Below are positions 32,901-46,296 of a stretch of DNA of 64,000 bases, in pieces. Source of the DNA: Histoplasma ohiense (lineage: Eukaryota; Ascomycota; Eurotiomycetes; Onygenales; Ajellomycetaceae); the NCBI GenBank assembly GCA_017607445.1, contig JAEVHH010000006.1:3410001-3474000 (forward strand), in the 5' to 3' direction. Positions within the stretch are counted from its first letter, which is position 1. Each line of letters opens with the position of its first letter. Below the pieces are notes generated by a model. The model had not been told where the DNA came from. It was given only the letters and a program-made list of their open reading frames with translations, and did not search any database. The position numbers and the translations under genes were made by a program.

Positions 32901-33712
32901 TTGATATCTCTGATTAGCTTATATCAATAGTATTTGTTCTGAATGCTATCTATAAACTTTTTTATATCAAAGTGACCTCTATGTGGATCATCATGGTTTG
33001 CACTGATAATTTCATCAATGAGTGTCTTTTGTTGAGGGACATATATGTGATTATCAGTATACAATATATCATTTTCAGAAATTGTCTATAGTATATTTTC
33101 AGTAACAGTTATATTCTTTTCTTTTATCTTCTTTCTTTGCTCAGCAGTAAAAGAATCAATCTTCTGTGCTTTACTTAGAAATGAGATAAAGGATTCAGAT
33201 ATTTCTGTGTATACTGAGTCTTCAAGAATAGTCTTATTGACTGCAATCCAGGATATATATTGCTCAACATGCAACAGAGAAAAAGAGTTTATATGAGAGA
33301 TAAATAATGTCAATATATAAAGCACTTTTCACTCATTAAAAAGAGCATTTTACTCATTAGAGACTTATGTATAGACTACATCAGAAGAAATATTATTTTG
33401 AAAAGAAGTATCAACTTTTCAGTCTAGTCTAACTTCATATTTCAGCTTCTGTTGCAGAGTAGATAATATAGTTTGATCATTATAGATCTCACTGTAGTCT
33501 GCACAATGACTGAGCTCATCAGCTGAATTCTTTGATTCAGAACTAGACTGACTATATGATCATGTATGAAACTGAGACTAAATATTTCTTCAGTTCCATT
33601 ATCAAATTTCTTAGTTCTGATCTCATATAGTGTTTATTAAATTAGTCACTTTACACTGTTTATATTATAAATCTAGTCCTAGATCATGTTCTTCTTATAA
33701 ATTACTGATTCT

Positions 33713-33757
33713 GGTCCCATTTGATCCCATTTTGTTAAAATGGGACCAAATGGGACC
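33713..33757. repeat. Long hairpin in the hAT-like element
   Basis: 21-bp arms (33713-33733, 33737-33757) with one mismatch and a 3-nt loop. Each arm contains two GGTCCCATTT-type motifs; the one mismatch is a G-to-A. Possible transposase-binding array or cruciform. Confidence 0.8.
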
Positions 33758-33890
33758 ATGATTTACCCTATATAGATGATATAATGCTATGAGTGTTACC
33801 AAAAATCATTATCTATCAAAAGAAGTTTAGTGTATTTATGCTCTAGTTCTATTTTGAACTAGTAATGATAGTGATAGATAGATTCACCGC

Positions 33891-34220
33891 GGTAGATAGG
33901 TTGGCAGCGATAGATTAGCAGCGATAGATTAGCAGCAATAGATTAGCAGCGATAGATTAGCAGCGATAGATTAGCAGCGATAGATAGATTGGCAGCAGCG
34001 ATAGATTAGCAGCAATAGATAGGTTGACAGCGATAGATTAGCAGCGATAGATTAGCAGCGATAGATTAGCAGCGATAGATTAGCAGCGATAGATTAGCAG
34101 CGATAGATAGATTGGCAGTGGTAGATAAATTGGCAGCGATAGATAGATTGGCAGCGATAGCTTAGCAGCGAGGGATAGCTTGCAGCAATAGATAGATTGG
34201 CAGCACTAGATAGGGGCGAT
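33891..34220. repeat. Satellite of 14/18-bp units
   Basis: Tandem GATAGATTAGCAGC units with variants containing an extra GATA or a GGCAGC ending, about 20 copies. CpG (in GCGATAG) is preserved in most units. Confidence 0.9.
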
Positions 34221-34596
34221 ATCTCCACCAATCATATCATCAGATTGATATCTAAGATATGTATTATATAATCATCAGAACAGAATCAAACCTCAGTCAA
34301 AATCATAATCAGTCCCAGATCATATTCTTATTTTTGATAGTCAGTCACTTTACATGAAATATCAAGATTTATTAGTCTCATTTCACTCATGTTCTAATAA
34401 TTCTAGTCACTTTACACTCCCATTCTGATCCTGGTCCCACTGAAAATCACGCCAAGAAATGAACTGGGACCAAACCAAACCAAACCAAACATGAAATTCA
34501 TGGTCCCACCAGCCAGCCTATTCAGAACAGTGCAGTAATACAAAATCATAAGCAGATAAAGCTTTCACTCATCTGATCTGATGTCTGTTCAGTTTC

Positions 34597-34862
34597 TGTA
34601 ATGCACTTGTTTATTATTTTCTTATTATCTTTGCTTATTCTTATCTCTTTTCATTATACTCTCACTACTGATATTTCTATATGTCTATATATATTGATGT
34701 ATGTATTTCGCACATCTTCTTTCTCTTTTTTTTCTTTCTTAGCAATTAGCTACACTACATTACACTACTACATTATATTACTCTACAATATATTACTATT
34801 ATCTCTGCTATGCTATAAACTATCTTCTACTGTTACTCTTCACACTGTCACTATATCTCACA
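34597..34862 (+). repeat. Solo LTR of family 2
   Basis: 266 bp in plus orientation, flanked by a perfect GTTTC duplication (34592-34596, 34863-34867). It lies within RNase H of copy D, which has the opposite orientation. Product of LTR-LTR recombination after a separate insertion. Confidence 0.92.
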
Positions 34863-36852
34863 GTTTCTTAGTCATCATAAAGTACTGCAGATTGACATGA
34901 TCAGATCAGACTTGAATTGAATACTGATTTCTCTTCAGATAATGTTTTTAATTCTTAAATACTACTACAATAGTCAAACATTCTTTATCATAAATATCAT
35001 AATATGTTTTCACATCAATCAATTTTCTTGATCAGAAGACAACTGAATGTCAGTGTTCATCATTCTGCAACTGTGACAGAATAGCAGTAACTGCAAAAGT
35101 GAACACATCAGATTTGATCTGAATACATCAAGCTGAATCAAAATAAACTAATAGAGAAGTATATATAAAGCATAATTTGAGCTCATTGAAAGTGCTTTGA
35201 GTATCTTCTATTCATATAAAAGTGGCTTTTCTTTCTCTCTTCTTACTCTCTTTTGTAAGTTCAAACAATGGGGCTGCAATAGAGGAGAAAGACTTAATAA
35301 ATCACTGATAGAAATTAGTAAAGCTCAAGAAAAATGAAATCTCTTTAATTGATTTAGATGTAGATTATTTCACAATAGTGAAGACTTTGTCTGACTTTAT
35401 CTCAACATCATTTGTATCTATAACAAACCTCAGAAATAAGACTTTGTCTATTTTAAATTCATATTTAGAGAGTTTTGCAAATAGATTCACATGCTTGAGA
35501 TGTTCTAGCATCTTAGTAACATGCACTTTATATTTCTGCTTTGAATTGAAGAATATGAGAATGTTGTTCAAATAGACAACACAATATATATTCAATAAAT
35601 CAGATAAGACATTGTTAATGTATGTTTGAAATATTGCTGAAGCATTAGCTAGTTCAAATGATATAACTATATATTCAAAATATTCATATCTCATTCTAAA
35701 GACTGTCTTTCAATGATCTTTTGCTGCTATAAGTATGCAGTGGTAGGCATCTTGAAGATTCAGCTTAGTGAATATCTTAGTTTTTGAAAGTCTGTTAAGT
35801 AATTCACTTATTAGAGATAGAGAATATTGATTCTTGATGATGATTTGATTTAACTCTTGATAGTCTACACAAAGACAGAGTTCATTATTTTTTTTGAGAA
35901 TAAAAAGAATCAGTGTATCAACTGAGCTACTGAATGATTGTATCCACTCTTTATCTAATACATTTTTTAAATATTCTCTTAGAGTGGTCAACTCAGTTTC
36001 AGAGAGATTGTATATCAGTATAAATGAAGATTGTGTATCAGATTTGAGATCTATACAATGTTTCATCTTTTCTGATTTTTTTATGCTTATAGCAGCTTCT
36101 TCTGAGAGGATATGTGTGTATGATATGACATAATTGAGTAGATCAGTCAGCAAATCTGAATACACAGTTAAAAATATATATGAAATATGTTTTGAGTCTT
36201 TTGAATGTTCTGTAGATAATACTACAAGTATTTCTACTCTAGCTTCTGTGAGAACTTCAGCTAAGACATTTTATTCAGAAATAATTTGAGACTGTTATTC
36301 ATTTTCAGAGCTTCTAAAGAAGAATTGTTCATCTGATCAATCTATAAGAGAATTTGTTTGTTTTAATCAAGAAAATTCTAATACAAGATTGTAGTTTTTC
36401 ATTTTCATTGCATAAAAGAAATGAGATGTCTGCTGTGTATTACTCTTGTGATCAGTGACAGTAGTTGCAATGTTATACTCTTCAAATAAGTATATTATAC
36501 ATTCATCAATCAATTTGATCATTTTGATTTTGCAGTGAGCAGCTTCTAGATTGTGAATCTTTGTTCAAAACTCATCAACACAGTTCACTTCTGACTCAGA
36601 GTCTACTAGTGTAAGCACTTTTTGCAGATTCTTAGATGTAGTGAGTTCTACTGTGACAGTGAAACTTAAGATGTTTTTGCATTGACTTTCTATGTTTATA
36701 GCTGTCATTGTGAGCTGAATAATGTGTCTTAAATGTTTTTTGAGTTCTTCAAGTTCTTTGTGTCTTTCATATCAGATTTTGAGTCAGATTTGATGTTTTT
36801 GGATTCATCTTTGAGTTATTTGAAACACAAATTGATGATATGTTCTGATCAC

Positions 36853-37590
36853 TTTTCTCTATAACTATTACACGTTGAACTCCGCTGGAGTTTACTCATT
36901 TTGCTAACAAATTAAGTTCACACTAACCAGAAATATTCTAGCCCTCTTAGAGTTACTTGGAGTAAACCTCTGCTGATGTTCAAAGTTATCCCAACAAGTA
37001 AAACTCTCAATTCTTCAAATTAGACAATGAGAGTACTTTCAATTGATTTCTGCTGTCTTCATCAGTAACTGCTGCAAATTTGAAAAGATTTGATGAAGTT
37101 TTGAGAGAGATATTTGATGAATAGTGTTTTAGCATCTGCTTGAATGGATTTTCAACATTTCATCAAATTACTTCATCAATACTAGATCAAATCAACTCAG
37201 ATTTTGATCAGAGATAGATCTATCTTATATTAATAATCTATTAAAATCTTGTTTAATTTGATCCACAGTTGCTTGAGTTATTCTTGATTCTCTGTTTGAG
37301 AAAACTCTGATCAATTTTTGTGTTCCAACGCATCTGTGCCAAGTCCCCCCTGAGTACCTCCCAGCCACACATGTCTGCCAAGTAACAAAAAGATACCTCA
37401 GCACAATTAGCTAGTGCATACTCCAAGACTACTGCTGCCAATCTTGCTCAGCTATCCCTATAACTATTGCACATTGAACTCCGCTGAGGTTCACCTGTTT
37501 TGCTAACAAATTAAGTTCACACTAACCAGAAATATTCTAGCTCTCTTAGAGTTACTTGAAGTAAATCTTCACTGATCTTCAAAGTTGTCC
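36853..37590. repeat. Pair of 132-bp direct repeats with unique spacer
   Basis: Repeats at 36860-36991 and 37459-37590 share TATAACTATTRCACRTTGAA and following sequence including GCTAACAAATTAAGTTCAC. Each contains AACTCCGCTG followed by a GAGTT inverted partner. The spacer has CCAAGTCCCCCCTGAGTACC and retains some GC. It could be a small terminal-direct-repeat element or two parts of an unknown repeat. Ends are not TG...CA and no target duplication was found. Confidence 0.5.
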
Positions 37591-40007
37591 ACAGCTGTGT
37601 CAGCAGTATCAACAGTATACTTTATTTCATCTACACAGTCTGTATCATCAGCAGAATATATTCATTACAAGTTTGAGATCTTTATCATCTGTGATGAAGA
37701 CTGAATGTGATGTGTTGCTGTCATATCTTAGAATTCTACTCAAATGATGTGTTATGCTTTGTACAATACATGGTTTCTGCTACACCCATCAGAATCTTAG
37801 ATGGCATCTACTAGAAAAGCATTGTCAGAAGTGAGCTCAGTGTCAGATGATTGAGCAAGATAATCAGTTCTGAACAGTCACAGATACAGTGAATGAGATT
37901 ACACATTCATTCAATGAAACCTCTGAGATTCATGAACTGTCAACTCAATCAGAGTTCATCTGTCATCTGAAGCCATGTAATTACTGTATCATCAGCCACA
38001 TCTGTATGCAACAGCATTACAATAAAGAGCATCAGTGATGAATATTCCATCACAGCTTCATACTCTGACACCACACACACTTTCAGTGTCTTTTCAGTCA
38101 AAGTCAATGAGTTCAGTTCTTTGCTGTGGTGTTAACTGACTCAGTCATATCAGAACAATATGTAGAGTTACACATCAACACTTCTGAAACTGTCTCATAC
38201 TTAGCATCAATATCCACACTCAGATCAATCACCACCATCCCTCAGCTAGTATGAAAACAGATATTCAATCAATTCAAGAACAGTCTGAAAAAGAATCATT
38301 TCAATCAGAACACTCTGAGTGAATCTCAACATATTTCTGAGATCACTTCATGAATGAAAGTCACTGAGATTCACATTCATCTTCAGAGGATCATTCTTAA
38401 TGAGCTTGCTGCCAGTTATCAACTGCCACAGTCAACTGAAGAGTCTGAGTTGACCACAATTTACTTCAGTATCAGATGTGTTCTGAAGAGTACAATGATG
38501 ATACTGATGCATGATCAGATTCTTGATGCACATTGACTCAGCTGTTGCAACATCTGGCTGCTCAACATCTTTATATGTGAGAAAGCCTCTCAGAATTCAA
38601 TATCTGCTCTGCAGAACAAACAGATCCACTTATACTATATTCAGATTTAACAGAGATTGATTTGCTACTGAGAGTGTGTTGTTGAACAGAAGCATTTATC
38701 AGATTCTCTCTTCAAGCTTACTGATGAACAGTAGATGTTATGAGCAGAGATGACAGAGACAGCTGAGACAGCTGAGGCAGCTCAATCAGCTGTTAATAAT
38801 CAGAACAATCTAAATGAACTGAATAGATAGCTTGATCAAAAAATCTTACAGTTCTGTATGACTGTGATTCAGCATTTTATATCTCATCACACTTTTAACT
38901 TTGTTCTGATCTTCTTTGCTGTCATTCTCTTCTGAAGCTCTGAGCAGCAGCAGTGGTTACTCATGTTCATCTACATATCATATCTATCTCAGCTCATCTA
39001 CAACTGTCAGATTGTTGTTCTGATATATGTGATGAAACAGTGTATGAAGAATCTCAACCTGGATCTCACATCATCACTGATGACTATTCAGAATCAATGG
39101 ATGCTCAACAACATGGTCAGCCTTATGACTGAGCTGCTGGAGAATCAACTGCTTGAATTTCAGATCATTCACACAGAGGTTCTATCTGTGCTGATGTGCT
39201 GACATTAGAATGAACTGACTCTTATCTATTAGAATATGATTTTTTCTCTGATTAATCTGTACATCATCATCTGACAGAGCTTGACTCAGATCTGTGAGAT
39301 CTTTCAGAATGAGCTCTGTCTCAGTGATGTCTTGTGCTCAGTGTCTCAGATTTCATGATTTGATCTGTCAGATCTTGTCAACAACTGAAATACTGCAGAG
39401 CTGAGTGACTTCTTTCTTACTGACTTCTGAAACATCTTTCAACTGCAGCTCTTTGATAGCTGATTGTTCACTCAAGTCAGTAAAACCTTTGCACTGTTTC
39501 AGACATTTTGAAAGCAGACAGTGAACAGCATCTGAATGATGTCAGCTGACACAGCTGATCAGTATGAGAATGCTGTTCAGCAATTCCTCAACACTCTTTT
39601 TATTCCATTCTTCATTGATTCTGAGCAGCAGCTGCAGTGCATGGAGTTTCTGAGGCTGTAGTGACAAAACACAATCCTCAAGTCTCAGAATCTCTTTCTT
39701 CACAACAGTCATATACTGTTCATTATCAGCTATCACAAATCTCTGAACATAATCAATGCATTGTGATGATCTGTGCAGTTTCTTCTCTCAGAGATCACAG
39801 CTCTTACAGTGCAGTTTCTGACACTAGTTCAATTATTTCATCAGTGACTGCATCAGCAGATCAACATTTCAGAGATCATATCAGATTATCTCTGATCTCA
39901 GAGACATTCACTGTGATCTGATGACTGTATAATCAACATGATTGTCTTCACAGACAAGTGGTTCCTGGGCAAGCACATCTACATCCATGTATGACAACAG
40001 ATCACTG

Positions 40008-40541
40008 TGTAACGGGCGTACTTCGATTAACAATTTGATACTATTCTAATTACAGATTACGAATTGATTAAGAAAAGAAAGAGAAAAGAAATCAGAAGAA
40101 AAGGTTGTACAAAAAGGGTTCTTATAGAGGAAAGTTCAGAGTGGAAGAATATCAGAAGCTGCTCCACAGTGAAGCATGGAGTGGAAGAACATTAAGAGAT
40201 ATGTGTAAAAATTGTTAGAAACTACACAAGCATGGAACATGGGGTGGGGGAATCATTGAGAGCTATGCAGAAGAATCATTAGAGACTATACAAGTGTGGA
40301 ACACAGAGTGAGAGAATGTAAGAAGCTATATGAAAGAATCATTAGAGACTACACAAGTGTGGAACACAGAGCAGAAGAACATAAGAAGCTATGTGAAAGA
40401 ATCATTAGAAACTACACAAGTGTGGAGCATGGAGCAGAAGAACATTGAGGATTACACAAGATCACAACAGTCAGAAATGAGCAGATGCAGAAGAGAAGTT
40501 GATTGTATAAGTTAATTACTAATGAATACTAACCCATCACA
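40008..40541 (-). repeat. Family 1 3' LTR of E1
   Basis: 534 bp. The outer edge TGTAACGGGCGTACTTCGAT keeps three CpGs. The inner edge (AACCCATCACA) has none. The polypurine tract complement TTATCCCCCTCT follows. The 63-bp units here create a spurious repetitive ORF. Confidence 0.93.
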
Positions 40542-40806
40542 TTATCCCCCTCTACTGGGGTGAGTGAGGACTTGTAGGTGTCGAGGGTGGTGGTGTCCTC
40601 CAAGGTGAATGTGGATTCCCAGGTTGGATGATTGTATTCTATTCATTTGATGAGGTATTCACAGTGGTGGTGGTTGATTCTATTGTCAAGAATTGTTTCA
40701 ATTTCTCACTTGAGTTTGTTATCTTCTTCTACAATGATGGATGGCTGCCAATTGAAGATTCTCTGGGAGGGGAATGGATCCTCAGCTGTGGGTTGGAGCA
40801 GGTTTG

Positions 40807-41277
40807 TGTAACGGGCGTACTTCAATTAACGATTTGGTACTATCCTAATTACAGATTACGAATTGATTAAGGAAAGAAAGAGAAAAGAAATCAGAAGAAA
40901 AGGTTGTACAAAGGGGGTTCTTATAGGGGAAAGTTCAGAGTGGAAGAATATCAGAAGCCACTCCACAGTGGAGTGCAGAGTGGAAGAACATTAAGAGGTA
41001 TGCATAAGAATCATTAGAAGCTACACAAGTGTGGAACATGGGGCAGAGGAATCATTGAGAGCTATGTGGAAGAATCATTAGAGACTACACAAGCATGGAA
41101 CACAGAGTGGGAGAATGTAAGGAGCTATGCAGAAGAATCATTAGAAACTACATGAGTGCAGAGCACAGAGTGGAAGAACATCAAGAGTTATGTAAGATCA
41201 CAATGACCAGAAATGAGTGAGTGCAGAAGAAGAGTTGGTTGCATAAGTTGATTACTAACAGATGCTAACCCATCACA
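40807..41277 (-). repeat. Family 1 3' LTR of E2
   Basis: 471 bp, TGTAACGGGCGTAC...CCCATCACA on the plus strand. Compared with its partner at 46297, the first 150 bp differ only by transitions. Confidence 0.93.
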
Positions 41278-44200
41278 TTATCCCCCTCTATCAGAGTGAG
41301 TGAGGACTTGTAGATGTTGAGGGCAGCAGTGTCCTCCAAGGCAGATGTGGGTTCCCAGATTGGATGATTGTATTCTACTCATTTGATGAGGTATTCACAG
41401 TGGTGATGGTTGGTTCTATTGTCAAGAATTGCTTCAATTTCTCACTCAAGTTCATTGTCTTCTTCTACAATGATAGGTGGCTGTCAATTGAAGGTTCTCT
41501 GTGAGGGGAATGGATCCTCGGCCGCGGGTCGGAGCAGGTTTGTATGAAAGATGTTGTGGATGTTAGGCAGGGTGTTGAGTTGATAATTGTGTGTGTCTAG
41601 CACTTCCTTCACTGTATACTTGATGTGGTGGTAATCTAGTGTATGTGAGGGGTGGTCCATTTTTATGTTTTTGAGGTTCAGTCAGACTTTGTCTTCTATA
41701 TGATATTGGATTGCAGGACTTCTTCTGATGTTTGCTTGATCCTCATAATCTTACTGAGCACTGATCATTGAAGCTTCTGCTCATTCATGAGCTTTCTTCA
41801 GCTTGCTCACAATATTCTCTGCTGTCTGTATGAAGCTGTGAGTGTATGCAGTTTCTTGAGAAGTCTCAGAGAAGTTCAGAATCTCTAAGTTGTATCTGTG
41901 TAGAAAGAAGAATGAACTTACATCTGTTGTAGTGAAATCTTGACTGTTAATCACAATCTCAGTGTGTGACAGCAGATTGCTTCAGTTGTCTTGTGTGTAA
42001 TTGCAGAACTTACAGAGGATGTTCTTTACTGTTTGTATCATTCTCTCAGTAGCTTCATCAGTCTCTGGGTGGTACATCATTGATAACTTTCATTCAATTC
42101 TTAATAATTGACATACATGGGCCCAGAGTGCACTGATGAATTGACTGTCTCTATCTGACACAATGAATGAAGGCAGGCCATGCATATAATAGAACAGACT
42201 TCTGACAAAGACATCTGCAACTACTTCAGTGTCCATCTTGTCACAGAGCTGTAGTATTACACTCTTGCTGAGTCAGTCAACAATGACTAGAATGTTTGTA
42301 GAACCTCTGCTTTCAGATAAGAAAACTGCAAAATCAATAGCTATATCACATCAAGTTTGATCAGAGACAGATAGAGGCTTCAGCATCCCTTTTCAGTGTT
42401 CACATCATGCCATCACTGAGTCACAGCAATCACAGTTGTGTACAAACTGATGTATGTCTTTTGACATATCTGATCAGTAGAATTCTCAGACAACAATGTT
42501 GTACATGATTTTGTATTCTGAGTGTCTGATCATCAGCAAGTCATGAATTTCTTGCATGATCTGTGTTTGTAGAGATTCTGAATCAGGGACCCATTGCCTA
42601 TCTCAAAAGCATAAGCAGTTGTCATCATTGATTGAATATGCTGAGATATCTGTTCTTGAATATATGCTTGCAGGGAATTGAGGTGCTCTGTTTTGTATGA
42701 CTTCAGTGGCTTGTTGCCAGAATTCATCTGCTTCTGCTGCTAGCTTTCATTGTTCTTTGAGTGAGGGTTCTTGAGCTTGAAACTGATTGACATGTACATG
42801 AGGTTCATCTGATTGTGTAGAACTTTCTATGATTGCAGGATCAATTAATTGATGCTCTCAGTGTTTCCATCTGTCATCCAAGTCATCAGATGGTATATCT
42901 TGTTCTCAGCAGAACAGAGCATCTGCAAGAATGTTCTCTACTTCAGATTGATAACAAATTGTGAATGAAAAACAGCTAAGAAACAATGACCAATGCATAT
43001 GTCTTTCAGTGAGCTTATGAGTGGTCATGAAGTACTCTAAGTTCTTATGATTGATAACAATCTCAAACTTTTCAATGCTCATAAGTTCAGACTCTCATTC
43101 TTCAAGACATTGTATGATCACTAGAAGCTCCTTGTCATAGATCTCATAGTTGCATTCAGCAGATGACATCTTTTTTGAGATGAAGACACAGAGTCATAGA
43201 ACATCTTTATTATCATATTGCATCAGTGCTCCATCTACTACATAATCTGAGGTGTCTGTTTTGAGAATTGTATGCTTATCTGAATTGAATGATTGCAGCA
43301 TTGAGGTGCTTGTGAATATACACTTCAGCTTTTTGAATGCTGTGTCTGCTTTGTCAGTTCATTGAAACACAGTGTCTTTCTGGGTCAGATCTGTCAGTGG
43401 TTGTATGATATCAGAGAAGTCTTTGATGAACCTTCAGTAGAAGTTGACAAATTCTAGAAAGCTTTTAGTCCCTTTTACTGAGACTGATGTCTCTCAGTTG
43501 AGAATTGCTTCCACCTTCTTAGAATCCATGCATACACCTTTTTCAGCTTTGATGATGAATTCTAGATAGGTTGTAGACTTGGTCTTGAAGTTGCATTTAT
43601 CAATGTCCACTTGCAGTCCAGCTTTTCATAGACAGTCAAGCACTTGTCATACATGCTTGCAGTGCTCAGTGAGCAGTCCATCAATGAAGATCAGAATATT
43701 GTTCATGTACACTGAGGTGATCTCATTGAGCAGGTCTTGTAGAGCTCAGTTAATGTATTTCTGGAATGTGCTTGAGGTGTTTGCTAATCCAAAAGGGGTC
43801 ACTGTCCATTCATATAATTCATAATGTGTATGAAAAGCAGTTAGCCATTCATCACCTTCATTAATCCTTATCTTATAGAAGGCTGCAGAGATGTCAAGCT
43901 TTGTAAATCATTTTGCTTTTCCTATTCATTTGAGTGTTTCATTGATGAGTGGGAGAGAGTATCAGTCCTTCTGCATAATCTTGTTGAGTTCTCAATAGTC
44001 AATGCAGAATTGTAAGCCTTCTTCTGATTTCTTTGCAAACAGTATAGATGCTGTGGTGGGTGAGTTGCTAACACAAATGAAGCCTTTGTTCAATAGTTCA
44101 TTGAGCATTTTTTGTAGAATGAGAAGCTTGTTGTGTGATATGCTGTAGAGAGAATCTCAGAGTGATTGTGAGTTCTTACTATCCTTCTTGATGAGCTCAA

Positions 44201-44915
44201 TTGTATGATCTATACTGGGTTCTCAGTGAGAAAAAAGCTTTTCAGCTTCTTTTTCATTGAACATATCTGTGAAGTCTTTATATGATTCAGATAGTTCTTT
44301 GTGTGGTTTCTTGGAATCTTTGAGTTCTAGCTTTTCTAACACTTTTTTGATATTCATCATGCTAGCAGTGAACACTTGGACATTCTTCTTCTCATACACT
44401 TGGCAGATTAGTAGTTTGTACACTTCCACTGATATCTGAGTGAGATCAGCAGTTCTATTGACATTCTTCTTGTAAACACAGTCATCTTCTGAGAAAATAA
44501 GGCAGTGGTTGTGTGCATCCAACAAGGTTTCAAATTCTGTGAGCCATGATAGACCAAGCATTAGATTGTACTCAAGGCCTTGTATTTTGTATATGTATAC
44601 ATTCTTTTTCTCATGTCCTTCTATGTCAACATTAAATCTTACCATATTGTAGGAGGCGGATCCTCTGAGGCTGTCAAATCCACTGAGTTTATGTGGTTTG
44701 GAAAAGGAGATATGCTGGAGCTTATGCTTCTCAATCAGCTGAGTGTCTATAAGAGTGTAGTGAAGAAAACCACTGTCTATCATTGCTTGTACATTGACTA
44801 AGCTATTTACAATGACAGAGATCATGATTGCATTCACTTGTATCTTCTGCTTGAATCTCCAGCTAGCTTTCTGCTTCTTGAGCTCTTGTTCACATTTTAG
44901 AGTGAGAGCTTGTCT
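41265..44915 (-). pseudogene. pol of family 1 copy E2
   Basis: The protease stretch 44223-44837 is open for 204 codons, with MIDSGFLHYTLIDTQLIEKH and GLSWLTEFE. RT box YMNN at 43698-43709. RNase H near 43250-43300. Integrase 41560-42730. Chromodomain near 41290-41440. Stop 13 nt inside the LTR as in A. In this frame TGA replaces expected arginine at several sites. Confidence 0.86.
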
Positions 44916-45910
44916 TTTCCCTGTTCTTGTCTATCCACAGGCGACACAGCATTTACATGTGTGGGGGGTTTACTCAGAGCAATCACATTCAGATATTGGT
45001 TTGTGAAGTGTTCTGACTTGTTGCAGTGTATGCAGACTTCTCTGATGATTTGATTGACAGCATTCTTTTCTGAGATGTTGGGGATCCTCAGATGACTTGC
45101 ATTTATGTGTGGGATTCAGTTCATTGATTCTGATTTGGAGGCAGAGGGTGCTGCAGAGTGGTTCAGAGTGTACACATTTGTTCAGTAGAATTCTCTGTGA
45201 TTTTGAAGTGCATGAAACTGAGACAGATTGTTGTTCAATAGATGAAGATCAGTGCAGAATTCACTGTATGTTGAGAACTTTGAATGCTCTATACTTTGAT
45301 TATGCAATTGAAAGTTCAAGTTCTTGAACAACATGTTGATCTTGACAGTATCATTTCAGTCTTGCCCACCTGCTTCTAGAAGCTTGCAATTGAATTCAGA
45401 AAGATAAGTTGTCAACACAACATCCATCTGATGAGTTTGATTAAGTCAGTCTAACATCTTGGCTTGAAGTGTAGAATTGAGGAAGAGAGAGTTGAGTTGT
45501 TGAAAGACTAGCTCTGACATACACTGATGGTTCTGACAATGACTCATCCAGGGTTGGAATTTTGCTAACACATCACCATCCAACCTGCTATGAATATACC
45601 ACACTTGATTGGATAGTGAGCCTATTGCTCATCCATCAATGTTCAATTTGGTGTTCACTTTTGACTTCCACACGAGGTAGAGCACTAGGTCTCCCTCATA
45701 TTTGTCAAGGATTGAAAGCTTCTCTCTTGAGGACTTTTTGTGAGGCGTGGGCATAGAAGGAACAGTGAACACAGAAGTGCTCATCTCAGCAAGTCATTGT
45801 TGCAATTCAGTCATCTGTAGCATCTGCTGCTGGAGGATGCTTTGTAGATCTAAGTTATCATCCACTGCATTTGAGTGCAGCGGGTGTTCATAGAATTGCT
45901 CATAGTTCAT
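44897..45910 (-). pseudogene. gag of family 1 copy E2
   Basis: 1,014 nt. It starts MNYEQFYEHPLHSNAVDDNL and includes LDLQSILQQQMLQMTELQQ, a short helical, Gln-rich segment. The zinc knuckle lies near 45035. Conserved TAA at 44897-44899; the heptamer is 44915-44921. Confidence 0.84.
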
Positions 45911-46296
45911 TTCAATATCTAAGAACATATAATAATAAAAAAAAGAAAAGGAATACTCAGTTCTCTCACAGACACTATTCACAGTGTTGCAATGCTAAGC
46001 TTGATCAAGCTTCTTTGTGAATGCTATTCACAGTGTTACAGTTTGTAGACACTCAGACCTTGTAGAACACAGTTGATTGTGTTTGATATGCTTAGACACA
46101 ACAGTCTATATAACTAATGATAAGGACACTCAGACTCATGAGAGATCTCTTGTAACAACTAGGCACTCAGACCTGTAAACAACACACTCAGGTGTAAGAA
46201 CTGGTAATGATGCACTCAGATGTTAAATGACACACTCAGGCATAAGAACTAATAACAAGGCACTCAGGCCTAAAACACAGAAGAATCAATTTGTAA

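Larger units (their letters stand above)
33544..34520. mobile_element. hAT-like non-autonomous element with satellite core, 977 bp
   Basis: Flanked by an 8-bp duplication TTCAGAAC (33536-33543, 34521-34528), the size made by hAT transposases. Ends are inverted: TAGACTGACT at left, TAGGCTGGCT (complement) at right. Several subterminal TGGTCCCA/TGGGACCA motifs lie near both ends. The centre is a satellite. It keeps CpGs, unlike the surrounding copy D. No transposase is encoded. Confidence 0.7.
31650..36741 (-). pseudogene. pol of family 2 copy D
   Basis: Protease near 36600, RT 35365-36165 (LCLCVDYQELNQII; YLNN in place of the catalytic YLDD), RNase H broken by the insertions at 33544-34862, integrase (32588-32833 is the core) and a decayed C-terminal module near 31900. 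Upstream, A_AAA_AAC at 36735-36741 precedes the gag TAA at 36729-36731. Confidence 0.8.
29676..36852 (-). mobile_element. Family 2 chromovirus copy D, 5' end missing, with two later insertions
   Basis: Minus strand. The 3' LTR is 29676-29938, then polypurine tract, long 3' region (to about 31650), pol, and the end of gag up to 36852, where similarity to copy C stops inside the zinc-knuckle region. The 5' LTR and most of gag are missing. A hAT-like element (33544-34520) and a solo family 2 LTR (34597-34862) interrupt RNase H. Decay is stronger than in C: the RT box reads YLNN. Confidence 0.85.

Noticed and set aside
33891..34220. Possible CRISPR array
   Set aside because: Units are contiguous 14/18-bp satellites without spacers, in a eukaryotic genome.
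40330..40515. Repetitive ORFs (KESLETTQVW-type) at 40330 and 51774
   Set aside because: They are translations of the 63-bp LTR repeats on the non-coding strand.
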